A stretch of DNA of 64,000 nucleotides from Lewinellaceae bacterium (GTDB lineage Bacteria > Bacteroidota > Bacteroidia > Chitinophagales > Saprospiraceae). Location of the stretch: assembly GCA_020636315.1 (NCBI GenBank), contig JACJYA010000021.1:1-64000 (forward strand), written 5' to 3'. The position numbers and the translations under genes were made by a program. Positions 36,164-45,297 of this stretch are shown here, in pieces (position 1 is the stretch's first letter; each line of letters begins with the position of its first letter). Under the pieces are notes generated by a model. The model was given only the letters and a program-made list of their open reading frames with translations. It was not told the DNA's origin and did no database searches.

Positions 36164-36742
36164 ATGCAAGATCAAACTGTCAAGGCTTTTTGGAATGAGC
36201 AGTGGAAAAAAATAGATTTCGGAAAGCCTACAAAAAATTGTCACTACCATATTTCAAACTTTGGTAGGATAAAAAGCGTAGATAAAACCACCGGCCGGGA
36301 AAAGTTGCTGAAAGGTGCAAAGGCGAGAGGTGGGCTTATCATGCTTAATCAGAAATTGAAAGATAATTCCACTGGCATTGTTTACATCCATCGGTTCGTA
36401 GCTGAAAATTTTCTGGAGAAACCTTCGGAAGAACACGAGTACATTCTGCACATCGACTACGATAAGTCCAATAACAAAGTGAACAACCTTCGCTGGGCTA
36501 CGGAAGAAGAATGGAAAGCATATCAGAAGAAAAATCCGCATCACAAAGGCCGCCCCGCCAGAACCAAGAATTATAAACTGACGGAAACTCAGGTGCGCCT
36601 GATGAAGAAAATGCTGCTTCGCGGAAAAACCAAGCGCAAGATCATAGCCCGCAAATTCGGCGTAAGCGAAAATTGTGCCTATAAGATCGAGAAGGGCATC
36701 CGGTGGGCGCACGTTCATGTCGATCTGGATGAGGAGGATTAG
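36164..36742 (+). CDS. NUMOD4/HNH endonuclease-like protein with C-terminal HTH
   Basis: The 192-residue protein begins with a NUMOD4-like segment (about residues 10-45, FWNEQWKKIDF ... ISNFGRIKSV). An HNH-type core follows at about 65-115: YIHRFVAENFL, HIDYDKSNNKVNNLRWAT. The C-terminal part (about 140-180) looks like a helix-turn-helix (IIARKFGVSENCAYKIEKG). This set is typical of homing or phage-type HNH nucleases, but the gene is free-standing, not inside an intron or intein. The first histidine of the core and the HID motif are present, so activity is possible. A role as a DNA-binding regulator derived from a nuclease is an alternative. It borders an AT-rich gap. Confidence 0.75.
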   Translation: MQDQTVKAFWNEQWKKIDFGKPTKNCHYHISNFGRIKSVDKTTGREKLLKGAKARGGLIMLNQKLKDNSTGIVYIHRFVAENFLEKPSEEHEYILHIDYDKSNNKVNNLRWATEEEWKAYQKKNPHHKGRPARTKNYKLTETQVRLMKKMLLRGKTKRKIIARKFGVSENCAYKIEKGIRWAHVHVDLDEED

Positions 36743-36903
36743 AGTTAATAGTCTGCTTCCTGGTATTCTGATTCGGGGGAAAACGAGCCAGTGGTGTCAT
36801 TTAAGCCTCTGAAAAACTATATCCTGTCCGATTGGCCCGGCCGGCCTTGCCGGTCAACCCCTTAATGCTTCTGAATAGGTTAGCATAGCTGTTCCTTTTC
36901 CAT

Positions 36904-36911
36904 TAACTTTG
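36904..36911 (+). promoter_or_regulatory. Promoter -7 box for the pyrophosphatase gene
   Basis: TAACTTTG matches TAnnTTTG and lies 39 bp before the ATG at 36951. No clear -33 TTG was found. The alternative TTG start at 36909 would fall inside this box, which favours the ATG. Confidence 0.5.
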
Positions 36912-36950
36912 AACCGCCGCAGGGCATTCAAACCTCATAAACGGAAAAAT

Positions 36951-37679
36951 ATGAGCCAGGAAGCATTCAATAAGTTATGGAAAATGATCGGCCTTCGCTA
37001 CACTTCCCACCCGTGGCATGGCATACCTATCGGAAAGGAAGCCCCGGAGGTGGTTACCACTTTTATTGAGGTAATCCCTTCAGATACAGTCAAATACGAG
37101 GTTGACAAAGTGACCGGGTACCTGAAGATCGACCGTCCTCAGAAGTTTTCCAATATTGTTCCGGCCTTGTATGGGTTTATTCCCCAAACCTACTGCCGGG
37201 AGGAGGTGGCCGCCTATTGCCGGGAACAGACAGGCCGGCCGGGTATCGTTGGAGACGACGACCCGCTGGATATCTGCGTGCTCACCGAACGGGAAGTGAC
37301 CCACGGCAATATCATCGTCCGGGCTATCCCTATCGGTGGCCTGCGGATGATTGATGGCGGGGAGGCCGATGATAAGATCATTGCCGTACTCGAGAAAGAC
37401 GAAGTTTATGGAAACTGGGCTGATATCGAAGACATTCCGGTTAATGTCATCAACCGGTTAAAACATTACTTCCTCACTTACAAACAATTGCCGGGAGAAC
37501 AGCCCAAGTGTGAAATAACTCACACCTACGGCCGGGAAGAGGCACTGGAGGTGATCCGCCGTAGCCAGAGAGACTACAACAACGCTTATGGCAACCTGGA
37601 AGAAGCCCTTTCTCTGACCCTTTTCGAAGCCTTGAATTTCAGCAACCGCCAGCAGAAGATCCTCAAGGACCTGGAGTAG
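36951..37679 (+). CDS. ppa: Inorganic pyrophosphatase, family I (long form)
   Basis: With the ATG at 36951 the protein has 242 residues, longer than the 175-180 of most bacterial family I enzymes and closer to the long form. It shows the family signature GDDDPLDICVL, whose aspartates bind the catalytic magnesium ions. Other landmarks are KYEVDKVTGYLKIDR near residue 49, YGFIPQTYC near residue 72, and the later VLEKDEVYGNWADIEDIP stretch. It hydrolyses pyrophosphate from biosynthesis in the cytoplasm. The transporter gene begins five bases after its stop codon, so the two are probably co-transcribed. Confidence 0.93.
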   Translation: MSQEAFNKLWKMIGLRYTSHPWHGIPIGKEAPEVVTTFIEVIPSDTVKYEVDKVTGYLKIDRPQKFSNIVPALYGFIPQTYCREEVAAYCREQTGRPGIVGDDDPLDICVLTEREVTHGNIIVRAIPIGGLRMIDGGEADDKIIAVLEKDEVYGNWADIEDIPVNVINRLKHYFLTYKQLPGEQPKCEITHTYGREEALEVIRRSQRDYNNAYGNLEEALSLTLFEALNFSNRQQKILKDLE

Positions 37680-37684
37680 CCGGG

Positions 37685-38548
37685 ATGTGGCGCAGCATTT
37701 CCATACTAGCCGCCATCGGGTTGGGCGTTTTCCTGCCTGTAGCGGGCCAGCTTTCCTTTATCATCAGGTATAACCTCATGGTTATGCTTTTCCTGGCTTT
37801 TCTCGGTGTTCGTGTTTCGCGCCGCCTGCTGCAGTGGGAGCATTTCGGAGTGCTGGCCGCCAACCTGAGCCTTCCCCTTCTTTTGTTTTTTGGAATAGCA
37901 CCCTTTCAGAGAGAAATTGCTTTGGCGGTTTTTGCCATCGCGGCGGCTCCCACGGCTGCGGCGGCTCCCGCCATCACCCTTTTTTTGCGCCGGGAGGTGG
38001 CCTTTGTCACCACCTCAGTGCTTCTGACCAGTACGGTAACGGCCCTGGTGTTGCCGCTGGTATTGCCCTGGGTGGTGGGGAAAGAGGCCGGCGTGTCGGT
38101 TTTTGAGGTCGCCGGGCCTGTATTGGGGTTGATCTTTATTCCACTGGGCCTGAGCTTTATCCTGAAGTGGGTGAGCCCCCGGGCGGCGGCCTGGATACTT
38201 CACCGTTCGGGGTTTGCTTTCCTGCTTTTTCTGGCCAATGTTTTTATTGCATCGGCTGGAGCTTCCGCCTTTGTCAGAGAAAGTGACAGCGGCGCTATTT
38301 TGGTTGTCGTTAAGATTGCGCTGTCCATCTTCGCGCTGTGCCTATTCCAGTTTCGCTTCGGAGAATGGATGGGAGGGAAAGACAGGCCAATAGAGACAGG
38401 GATGGCCCTGGGCCGCAAGAACACCATGTTCGGCATCTGGCTGGCACTGGCCTTTATCCACCCTCTGGCAGCTCTCGGGCCCATTTTCTATATCCTTTAT
38501 CAGAATCTGTACTACTCCTGGCAGCTGTATGTGGTGAGGAGTGGGTAG
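37685..38548 (+). CDS. BASS-type (bile acid:sodium symporter-like) membrane transporter
   Basis: The 287-residue protein has eight to ten hydrophobic helices and little soluble sequence. The patterns LMVMLFLAFLGVRVSRRLL at about residues 31-49, AIAAAPTAAAAPAITLFLRR at about 85-104, and the late GMALGRKNTMFGIWLALAF block fit the bile acid:sodium symporter/arsenite-transporter-like fold. Members move organic anions or related solutes using a sodium gradient. The substrate cannot be predicted. It directly follows the pyrophosphatase. The purine tandem tract starts at its stop codon. Confidence 0.75.
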   Translation: MWRSISILAAIGLGVFLPVAGQLSFIIRYNLMVMLFLAFLGVRVSRRLLQWEHFGVLAANLSLPLLLFFGIAPFQREIALAVFAIAAAPTAAAAPAITLFLRREVAFVTTSVLLTSTVTALVLPLVLPWVVGKEAGVSVFEVAGPVLGLIFIPLGLSFILKWVSPRAAAWILHRSGFAFLLFLANVFIASAGASAFVRESDSGAILVVVKIALSIFALCLFQFRFGEWMGGKDRPIETGMALGRKNTMFGIWLALAFIHPLAALGPIFYILYQNLYYSWQLYVVRSG

Positions 38549-38676
38549 GGGAGAGGGGGAGAGGGGGAGATTGGGAGAGTGGGAGATTGGTAGAGAGGGA
38601 GAGGGGGAGAGGGGGAGAGGGAGAAGGAGACGGAGAGAGGGAGAGGGGGAGAGTGGGGGAGAGGGGGAGAGGCGCC
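38549..38676. repeat. Purine-rich tandem tract, period 7-8
   Basis: About 128 bp consist almost only of G and A on the plus strand, built from GAGAGGGG-like units with occasional ATT or AGT interruptions. It begins at the transporter stop codon. It belongs with the other 7/8-base tracts in the window. Confidence 0.8.
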
Positions 38677-38705
38677 CCTTTCTGATTTAGGTTTCCAGGT
38701 GACAC

Positions 38706-38722
38706 GGAACTATGAACAGTCC
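38706..38722. repeat. 17-bp dispersed motif, copy 1
   Basis: GGAACTATGAACAGTCC occurs here and, exactly inverted, at 57030-57046. Both copies lie next to short tandem tracts. Confidence 0.6.
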
Positions 38723-38726
38723 TGAG

Positions 38727-39104
38727 TTAGAGGGTCCAATTGTCTGCATCTTTTATGATCCGGACTAATTTTCCGATAATGAAATCGTATTCCTGTTTCA
38801 GGATTTGATGCTTTTCACGATTTAGGTAACCGCAGGTAAGAGCAAAATCCAGCCAGACTTGTGTTTCTGCAGCTTCTGTTTCGGCATCGCTGTATTTGGC
38901 AATCATGGCAGCTTTGTATCGCCTTTTTCGAAAACCTTCAGCCGAATTGGCACAAACCGAGCGGGAAGACCTCCTAATCTGATCCGTCAATGAATAAGTT
39001 TCTTCTTTTGGAAAGTTTTTTGTCAAAGTAAAAATTTTCATTGCCGCCGCAAAAGCCATCTGGTAAACTTCCAAATCTTCATGAGAACGAACGCGTTTTT
39101 TCAT
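38727..39104 (-). CDS. Four-helix-bundle protein (23S rRNA intervening-sequence protein family)
   Basis: From the preferred ATG at 39104 the protein has 125 residues. It shows the family outline: RSHEDLEVYQMAF at the start, DQIRRSSRSVCANSAEGF in the middle, and a final helix ending near the acidic/aromatic tail. Members of this family were first seen inside 23S rRNA intervening sequences, but many, like this one, are free-standing. The molecular function is not established. The neighbours are repeat tracts, and its base composition is more AT-rich than the flanking genes, so it may be a recent arrival. Confidence 0.85.
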   Translation of the reverse strand: MKKRVRSHEDLEVYQMAFAAAMKIFTLTKNFPKEETYSLTDQIRRSSRSVCANSAEGFRKRRYKAAMIAKYSDAETEAAETQVWLDFALTCGYLNREKHQILKQEYDFIIGKLVRIIKDADNWTL

Positions 39105-39326
39105 TTGCACAATTTGACAGGCCATACATTCAAATATTATGGGAATGTTCAGAAATGTGCGTACTTAAAGAAATTACCGTTGATTTTCACTGATTTGCGG
39201 ATGCCGAATTCCGAACAGCCCTAATATTAGGACGAACACACCACCAAAATTCCATAAAAATTGCCCATCTTTTTTACATGTTGTCCCTCCCCGTCCCCCT
39301 TTCTCCCAGTCTCCCCCGTCACCCTC

Positions 39327-42101
39327 TCAAAACCCCTGCCGGATCCCTTTCTCCACAGGAGGCACCCCTCGTTTCATCCACATCGGCATGGGGGCGCCGA
39401 GCAGGTAATGGTCGAAAAACTGCTGCATGCGCCGCTGGAAATCCTTTTTGTTTTGCACTGCTTTCACTCCGTGGGGGTCGCCGTTGTAGTTGAGCAGCCA
39501 GGCGGGTTTGCCGAGGCGGCGCAGCGCCACAAAAAACTCGATGCCCTGATACCAGGGGACGGCGCCGTCGTCATCGTTGTGCAGGATAAGCACCGGCGTT
39601 TCGATCTGGTCTGCATAGAACAGGGGAGAGTTCTCGATATACCGCAACGGCTTTTCCCAAAGCGTTCCGCCAATGCGGCTTTGGGTATGTTCGTACTGGA
39701 ACATGCGGCTCAACCCCGAGCCCCAGCGGATGCCGCCGTAGGCCGAAGTCATGTTGGCTACCGGCGCGCCCGACTCAGCGCAGCGGAACAGGTTGGTTTG
39801 AGTGATCAGATAGGCCGACTGGTAGCCGCCCCAGCTGTGGCCCTGCACGCCGATCCGCTCCTTGTCGATATACCCCTCTTCAAGCAGGGCGGTGAGGCCG
39901 GTGGTGACGGACTCCAGGGCGCTTTTACCAGGATAGCCTATTCTGTAGTGTATGTCCGGAATGAAGATCACATAGCCGCGGCTGGCATAGTAGGGGAAGT
40001 TGATGATGGAGCGGGGAAAGCGGGGCGTCCAGTGGGTATGCAGCCGGTCCGAATAGCGCTCGTAAAAATAGGTGATGGCGGGATACTGCTTTCCAGGGTC
40101 AAAGCCTTCCGGTTTGATCACCAGGCCTTCCATCTCCTGTCCCTGCGCTCCGGTCCAGTGGAAGAGTTCGATGCTGCCCCAGCGGAACTCGGGCTGCTGC
40201 GGGTTGGCGTTGCTGATCTTTTCGAAGGACTGCAGGTGATCCGTGCTGTAACGGAGGTCCGGAAACTCCCGGAAGCTTTCGCGGGTGAACAGGTAGGCAT
40301 CGGCTTTTCTGGCCTTCATAACGCCGGCCCCGAACGCATAAGGCCCTTCCTGAACCTGGTCCTTCACGCCGGTATGAATGTTGAACCAGGTGTAGCCGGA
40401 AGCCTTGCTTTTTTCGTCGAAGGTGTGAAACAGCATGGGTTTTACCTCCTCGATAGACCGTTCTTCCGGATCGAGCCTGATGTAGCGGTATCGTTTTTTC
40501 GCTGCCCGCCCCTGCGTCAGGTTATTGGGCGCCAGCAGGCCGCTGGGATCCACCAGCCAGACGTCGTACCGGTCGTAGATCATGATGAAGTCATCGCCGG
40601 TCGTCCATCCGGCAATGCCGTAGGGGGAAGGGTGCATGGGCCGGTCGTTGAGTTCGTCGTAAAACGGTACTGCCACCTCCGGCGCCAGCTTTTTGAGCTT
40701 CGCTTTTTCTACAGAATAGGCAAACCAGGCCGAATCGGGCCGGCTGTACCAGTACACGTATTTCGCTTCCGGGGAGAGAGCAGGGTCTCCACAAACTTTT
40801 TGGGCGATCAGGGTTTTCTTTCCGGTAGTGAGGTCGATCAGATAGACGTCTTTGCAGCCGGGAAAGCCTTCCCAGGACAACTCCCGGTAGTAGGGCCTGG
40901 GGTTGTAAGCCAGGGCGATATGGGCGTTACCTTCATTTCCCGTTCTTACTTCTGGCAATTCTTCACTTCCCAGCGCGGTAACCTTTCCATTGCCAGGCCG
41001 AAAGACACAGGTATAGGCCCGCTTTTTCTCCTCCTCCAGTTCCTCTTCTTCATGAGTGTAAAGGCGGGCATCCTGATAGGACCAGACTTCCACATTGACG
41101 ATCTCTTCTTCCAGGAGGGTGGTATCCTGGAGTATCGGAGGAGGAGCAATACCGAAGTACAATTTACTGCCGTCTTCTGAGAATTCGATCTTTCCGTTTT
41201 CGCTCAGAATCCAGTCATCGGGCAGGAATGCAGCTGTGGAGTCAGCTACCACCTGGGGCGCTTTCAGTGCTTCCTGCCAGTAGTACAGGGTGTAGGGGAC
41301 AATTCTGGGTTGAAGGGTATCCTGGTAGGCCAGGAAGGCTGCCTGCCTGCCGTTTTCGTGCAGGGCCAGGCCGGCGTAGGCGCCCTCACCGGTAAGCAGG
41401 GGCTCCATTTTGCCCACTGTACCGTCAAACCGGTAAATGCCGGCCTCGAACGTAGAGTCATTGCCGGTGCTGTAGGCCAGGAAAGCAGGAGCTTCCTCGG
41501 CGGCGATGAAAGAATGGGTAAAGGGAATGGAGTCTTCCCTGCCGGTTTCGAGGTTGAGGATGGCCAGCAGGCTGCCGTTCTCTCCACTTTCTTTTTTCAC
41601 TTTAACAGAGTCGGGAAGCGTCGTATCCGCCGGCATGGGCTCCAGGTGATAGGCCAGCCATCCGCTCCATTTTTCGGGGAGGGTAAAGGTTTTTACACGA
41701 GGTATTTTTCTGAGTTGCCCGTCTTCAAGGCGAAATACGGCCAGGGTATCCTCAGGTAGCTTCTCTTTCTCCACTTTTCGGCGGCGCATGGCCCGAAGGG
41801 AGTCCTGGCCGGGATGAATGAGGAAGGCCATAAAGCGGCTATCGGCACTGAACCGGGCGCCGCTGGCCCGTTCGAATGCTCTTTCCTTTTTATTCCGGGC
41901 GTCATACAGCATTAGAGTGGAGTCTCCTTCATTGGGGCTGAGAATGTAGCTTACCCAGCGGCCGTTGGGGGAGAGCCTTTGCTCTTCGATTTGTTTCCAG
42001 TCGGCGATGTCATCCTGAGTGAGGATTTTCTTTTCGTTCTGCGCTGAAAGCGAGTAGAAGGCGCCAAGCAGCAAAAATGTGAAAAGTATTCGTAGGCTCA
42101 T
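39327..42101 (-). CDS. S9 family prolyl oligopeptidase-type serine peptidase, secreted
   Basis: The 924-residue protein begins with a signal peptide (LFTFLLLGAFYSLSAQ). Residues of about 35-640 form the beta-propeller that gates access. The C-terminal alpha/beta-hydrolase domain has the nucleophile serine in GVQGHSWGGYQS near residue 755, the acid in LHNDDDGAVPW near 842 and the histidine in NGDPHGV near 876. All three catalytic residues are in the normal order. It should cleave short peptides in the periplasm or be surface-associated. It has no T9SS tail. The upstream neighbour on the same strand is the K+ channel, about 90 bp away. Confidence 0.9.
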   Translation of the reverse strand: MSLRILFTFLLLGAFYSLSAQNEKKILTQDDIADWKQIEEQRLSPNGRWVSYILSPNEGDSTLMLYDARNKKERAFERASGARFSADSRFMAFLIHPGQDSLRAMRRRKVEKEKLPEDTLAVFRLEDGQLRKIPRVKTFTLPEKWSGWLAYHLEPMPADTTLPDSVKVKKESGENGSLLAILNLETGREDSIPFTHSFIAAEEAPAFLAYSTGNDSTFEAGIYRFDGTVGKMEPLLTGEGAYAGLALHENGRQAAFLAYQDTLQPRIVPYTLYYWQEALKAPQVVADSTAAFLPDDWILSENGKIEFSEDGSKLYFGIAPPPILQDTTLLEEEIVNVEVWSYQDARLYTHEEEELEEEKKRAYTCVFRPGNGKVTALGSEELPEVRTGNEGNAHIALAYNPRPYYRELSWEGFPGCKDVYLIDLTTGKKTLIAQKVCGDPALSPEAKYVYWYSRPDSAWFAYSVEKAKLKKLAPEVAVPFYDELNDRPMHPSPYGIAGWTTGDDFIMIYDRYDVWLVDPSGLLAPNNLTQGRAAKKRYRYIRLDPEERSIEEVKPMLFHTFDEKSKASGYTWFNIHTGVKDQVQEGPYAFGAGVMKARKADAYLFTRESFREFPDLRYSTDHLQSFEKISNANPQQPEFRWGSIELFHWTGAQGQEMEGLVIKPEGFDPGKQYPAITYFYERYSDRLHTHWTPRFPRSIINFPYYASRGYVIFIPDIHYRIGYPGKSALESVTTGLTALLEEGYIDKERIGVQGHSWGGYQSAYLITQTNLFRCAESGAPVANMTSAYGGIRWGSGLSRMFQYEHTQSRIGGTLWEKPLRYIENSPLFYADQIETPVLILHNDDDGAVPWYQGIEFFVALRRLGKPAWLLNYNGDPHGVKAVQNKKDFQRRMQQFFDHYLLGAPMPMWMKRGVPPVEKGIRQGF

Positions 42102-42188
42102 TATGAGAGTTTTTTCAAAAAGAGTTTAACAAGCAGAAAGCAGATTGTGTTTGGAATTAGGTTGATGCCCGGTTGCAGGCAAAAACGA

Positions 42189-43475
42189 TCATTGCTCACC
42201 GGGCTGGTTTTTCTCCCTTTCCAGCGCAATGGACTCGATCTTTTGGGCAAACCCGGGATATTGGGCAGTTACCTGTTTAAAGGCACCCTTTGAAAGAGCA
42301 TAAAGGTCGCAATAATCATCAGCAATGACCGTAGCCGTTCGGGGTTTATTGTGGAAAAGGGCGACCTCCCCGAAACAATCTCCGTCGGAGAGCCGGGACA
42401 AAACCGCTGCTCCGTCAGGAGTGACCACCTTTATCTTCCCCTGAATGATGAAGTACATTTCCTCGCCGATCTCGCCGGCGCGGAAGATGTGGTCGCCGGG
42501 GGTGAAAACAGCAGGTTTCAGGTGAAGGGCAATGGATTCTATAAACTCCTGGCCGGCGAGACTGAACATGGGGATCTTCTCCAGGATATCTTTCTTAAAA
42601 TGCAGGGCTACCTCCATTTTGAGGGAGTAGGGTAGCCCGTCCAGGAAATCAGCTTCGTCAAACCCCAGCCGTTTTCGCCATTTATAGGAATAAAAACTGT
42701 GTATTCTGCGCTGCAGGCCTGGTGGCAGGGAGCGATATTTAACTGCTACCGCCAGCTTTTCCATGTTGTCCAGGTAGTGTTCCCGGGCGGGATCTTTTTT
42801 GGAGAGCAGCCGGGTGATGTTACCAATGAGAAAACCGTAGAAGCCCAATCCCATCAGCATGGCTGAGATGGCGTAGATCTTTTCCAGGCGGGTAATGGGA
42901 GTAATATCCCCGTAGCCGACAGTGGTGATGGTTGTGACACTCCAGTAGAGTGCGTCGATATACCGGCTTACATCGTCGGTGGGTTGTCCGGTTGCCTGAT
43001 GGAGAACCATCCAGCCGCAGCTGATCCAGTGGATGATGATGAAAATGACTATGACAAGGTAGAGCAATGCCAGCCGGTTGGAGAACTGGAGGTTCAGAAG
43101 GCGCCAGTTTTCCAGTATTTTGCTGGCCCGTGCCAGTTTGAACAGGCGGAATGCCCAAAAGCCAAACGGGGCAAAAAAAACAAAGGGGATAGCGGCCAGA
43201 AGGTTGAGGATAAACCATGGCTGAAGATAAAAGGGCCTGCCCGGAACCGTCCCGTGATAGGTTGCCGCTTCTTCATTCTGATACTGGATGGTGAGCCATA
43301 TCAGGTCGGCAAGAAATACAAGCGTCAAGGCCACCTCCAGCCAGGTGAAAAAAGTGACTACTTCTCCCAGGGCAAATTTCAGGGGCAGATAAACAGTAAC
43401 AACGGCAGTAAGGAACACAATGAGGAACTCCCATGTATTCCTGAAAAAAGAGATATCTAGAATTCTTGAGCTCAT
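42189..43475 (-). CDS. Cyclic-nucleotide-gated potassium channel
   Basis: The 428-residue protein has six transmembrane helices, a pore with the potassium selectivity filter TVGYGD near residue 187, and a C-terminal cyclic-nucleotide-binding domain at about 300-410. That domain has the phosphate-binding loop LSDGDCFGEVALFHNKPRTA. The fourth helix is only weakly charged (FRLFKLARASK), so gating is probably by cAMP or cGMP rather than voltage. It sits in the inner membrane. It lies upstream of the S9 peptidase on the same strand. Confidence 0.9.
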   Translation of the reverse strand: MSSRILDISFFRNTWEFLIVFLTAVVTVYLPLKFALGEVVTFFTWLEVALTLVFLADLIWLTIQYQNEEAATYHGTVPGRPFYLQPWFILNLLAAIPFVFFAPFGFWAFRLFKLARASKILENWRLLNLQFSNRLALLYLVIVIFIIIHWISCGWMVLHQATGQPTDDVSRYIDALYWSVTTITTVGYGDITPITRLEKIYAISAMLMGLGFYGFLIGNITRLLSKKDPAREHYLDNMEKLAVAVKYRSLPPGLQRRIHSFYSYKWRKRLGFDEADFLDGLPYSLKMEVALHFKKDILEKIPMFSLAGQEFIESIALHLKPAVFTPGDHIFRAGEIGEEMYFIIQGKIKVVTPDGAAVLSRLSDGDCFGEVALFHNKPRTATVIADDYCDLYALSKGAFKQVTAQYPGFAQKIESIALEREKNQPGEQ

Positions 43476-43559
43476 GCGGTAATAAATATAGGGCGAAAAC
43501 GGGGGCGGTGAAGATCCTGGATGATTTATGATTTGCGATTTTATGATTTGTAACAGTCA

Positions 43560-43615
43560 AACATCCCACATCCCACATCAAAAATCATAAATCTCACATC
43601 AAGCATCAAACATCC
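43560..43615. repeat. Degenerate short-period tract
   Basis: ACATCCC-type heptamers with ATCAAA variants fill the spacer just after the sigma-54 activator stop codon (minus strand). The copies are imperfect. Confidence 0.5.
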
Positions 43616-45010
43616 CTACAGCCCATATTTTGCCATGCGGCGGTACAGGGCGGCCCGGGTAAGCCCCAACTCTTCGGCGGCCCGGGAGATATTGCCGGCA
43701 TGTTTGGTAAGTGCTTTGCGGATGGCCCAGCGTTCTATATCCCCCAGGTTGTAATTGTTGAGCTCTTCCTGGGGTTGAGAGGGCCCATCCTGGCCCGGCC
43801 CTTCGGAGGGAGGCAGAATGAAATCGCTGATCTCCAGGCCCGGGCCCTCACTAAGGATGACGGCGCGTTCCACGGCATGGCGCAGTTCCCGGATATTGCC
43901 CGGCCAGGAGTATGCCTGTAATTCCTTCATGGTCTCTTTACTGATCTTCAGCTTTGGTTTCTGGTATTTGCGCAGGTATATGTTGAGGAAATGTTCGGTT
44001 AGGACAGGCACATCTTCCCGGCGTTCGCGCAGGGGGGGGAGCTTGATCTCCACGGTGTTGATCCGGTAGAGCAGGTCCTGCCGGAAAGCATTTTCCCTGA
44101 CCATATCGTAAAGCGGCATGTTGGTCGCACAGATCAGGCGGATATCAATGGGGATGGGGTCGTTGGAGCCAATGCGGCGGATGTAGCGGCTTTGCAGGGT
44201 AGTGAGCAGCTTGGCCTGCATCGGCTGGGAAAGGTTGCCGATCTCATCCAGGAAGAGCGTTCCGCCGGAGGCCAGCTCGAACCGCCCGCTGCGGTCCTCC
44301 CGGGCATCGGTAAAGGCGCCCTTTTTGTGCCCGAAGAGCTCACTTTCGAAAAGGCTTTCCGGAATGGCGCCCAGGTCAACCGTGATGAACACTTCCCGGG
44401 AACGGGGAGATTGCCGGTGGATGGCACGGGCCACGAGCTCCTTTCCGGTGCCGTTTTCCCCGAGAATCAGTATGTTGGCGTCTGTTTTCGCCACCTTGCT
44501 GATCAGAGTGAACACCTGCTTCATGGCTGCCGAGTTGCCGATGATCTCTCCGAATTGCTGGTCGATGTTGCTGCTGAGGGCCTGTTGCTTTTGCTCCAGT
44601 TGCTTGACCTGCCGGCGCGACCGGCTGAGCTTCAGGGCGGACAGGATAGTGGTGAGCAGCTTTTCATTGCGCCACGGCTTTTCGATGAAGTCAATAGCCC
44701 CGGTTTTCACCGCTTCGACGGCCGTTTTTACATCAGCATAGGCCGTGATCATGATCACGCTGGCGGTGGGGTCCAGATCCATTACTTTTTTCAGCCACAT
44801 CATGCCGTCCTGTCCGCTGGTGTCTCCCTTTTTGAAGTTCATGTCCAGAATGATAAGGTCAAACTGGTTGTTGCGCAGCAAACGGGGTAGCTGAAATGGG
44901 TTGGACTCCGTTTTTACCTCTTCAAAATGCTGGGAGAGGAAAAACTGAAGGCTCAGGAGAATGTCCTCCTCATCATCGACGATCAGGATCTTTGCGGATT
45001 GTTTTTTCAT
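43616..45010 (-). CDS. NtrC-type sigma-54 response regulator
   Basis: From the ATG at 45010 the protein has 464 residues; an upstream in-frame start at 45091 would read through spacer repeats. The receiver domain (1-120) has acidic residues 12-13, phosphoacceptor Asp56 and the conserved lysine in FIEKPWR. The AAA+ domain (about 145-370) has Walker A GENGTGKE, the sigma-54-contacting GAFTDA loop near residue 232, and Walker B GGTLFLDEIG. A Fis-type helix-turn-helix ends the protein (ISRAAEELGLTRAALYRRM). It should activate a sigma-54 promoter, and one lies in the divergent spacer at 45298-45314. Confidence 0.93.
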   Translation of the reverse strand: MKKQSAKILIVDDEEDILLSLQFFLSQHFEEVKTESNPFQLPRLLRNNQFDLIILDMNFKKGDTSGQDGMMWLKKVMDLDPTASVIMITAYADVKTAVEAVKTGAIDFIEKPWRNEKLLTTILSALKLSRSRRQVKQLEQKQQALSSNIDQQFGEIIGNSAAMKQVFTLISKVAKTDANILILGENGTGKELVARAIHRQSPRSREVFITVDLGAIPESLFESELFGHKKGAFTDAREDRSGRFELASGGTLFLDEIGNLSQPMQAKLLTTLQSRYIRRIGSNDPIPIDIRLICATNMPLYDMVRENAFRQDLLYRINTVEIKLPPLRERREDVPVLTEHFLNIYLRKYQKPKLKISKETMKELQAYSWPGNIRELRHAVERAVILSEGPGLEISDFILPPSEGPGQDGPSQPQEELNNYNLGDIERWAIRKALTKHAGNISRAAEELGLTRAALYRRMAKYGL

Positions 45011-45104
45011 AGCAGGGGCTTCCTTGTGTTGGGCTTTACGTGTATTGGTGTATTCATAAGGCAAGCCCCCGGAGAACCAGCCCTTATACACTGCCCCCCA
45101 CTCA

Positions 45105-45128
45105 CCTTTACACTTTTACACCTTTACA
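45105..45128. repeat. Octamer tract CYTTTACA
   Basis: CCTTTACA, CTTTTACA and CCTTTACA follow one another. The tract lies in the leader of the sigma-54 activator gene. Confidence 0.6.
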
Positions 45129-45148
45129 CATTATCTCAATTATACTCT

Positions 45149-45156
45149 CAAAGATA
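45149..45156 (-). promoter_or_regulatory. Sigma-70-type -7 box for the activator gene
   Basis: On the minus strand this reads TATCTTTG, matching TAnnTTTG, and lies about 140 bp before the activator start. A partner -33 TTG was not found. Confidence 0.4.
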
Positions 45157-45185
45157 GCAATTCGCCCCTGAAAGTTGCGCGCCTT

Positions 45186-45203
45186 GTGTTCATTTTCGGA
45201 CAC
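45186..45203. promoter_or_regulatory. Candidate upstream activator site for the NtrC-type regulator
   Basis: GTGTTC-ATTTTC-GGACAC has 6-bp half-sites matching in five of six positions; pairing extends outward (CCTT against AGGG). Its centre is about 105 bp upstream of the -24 element at 45300, the usual distance for an NtrC-type enhancer. Binding by the divergent regulator is inference. Confidence 0.5.
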
Positions 45204-45297
45204 AGGGTGTGCGAAGGCGTACAAAAAAACGGCCAGGTGGGGAAAGGAGAACGCGCTTATGTGTTGTAAGTATTTGTTAATCAGTTTTTTAATTTTT

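Noticed and set aside
39261..41180. Plus-strand open frame of about 640 codons opposite the S9 peptidase
   Set aside because: The minus strand encodes complete peptidase motifs; the plus frame is an antisense by-product of its codon use.
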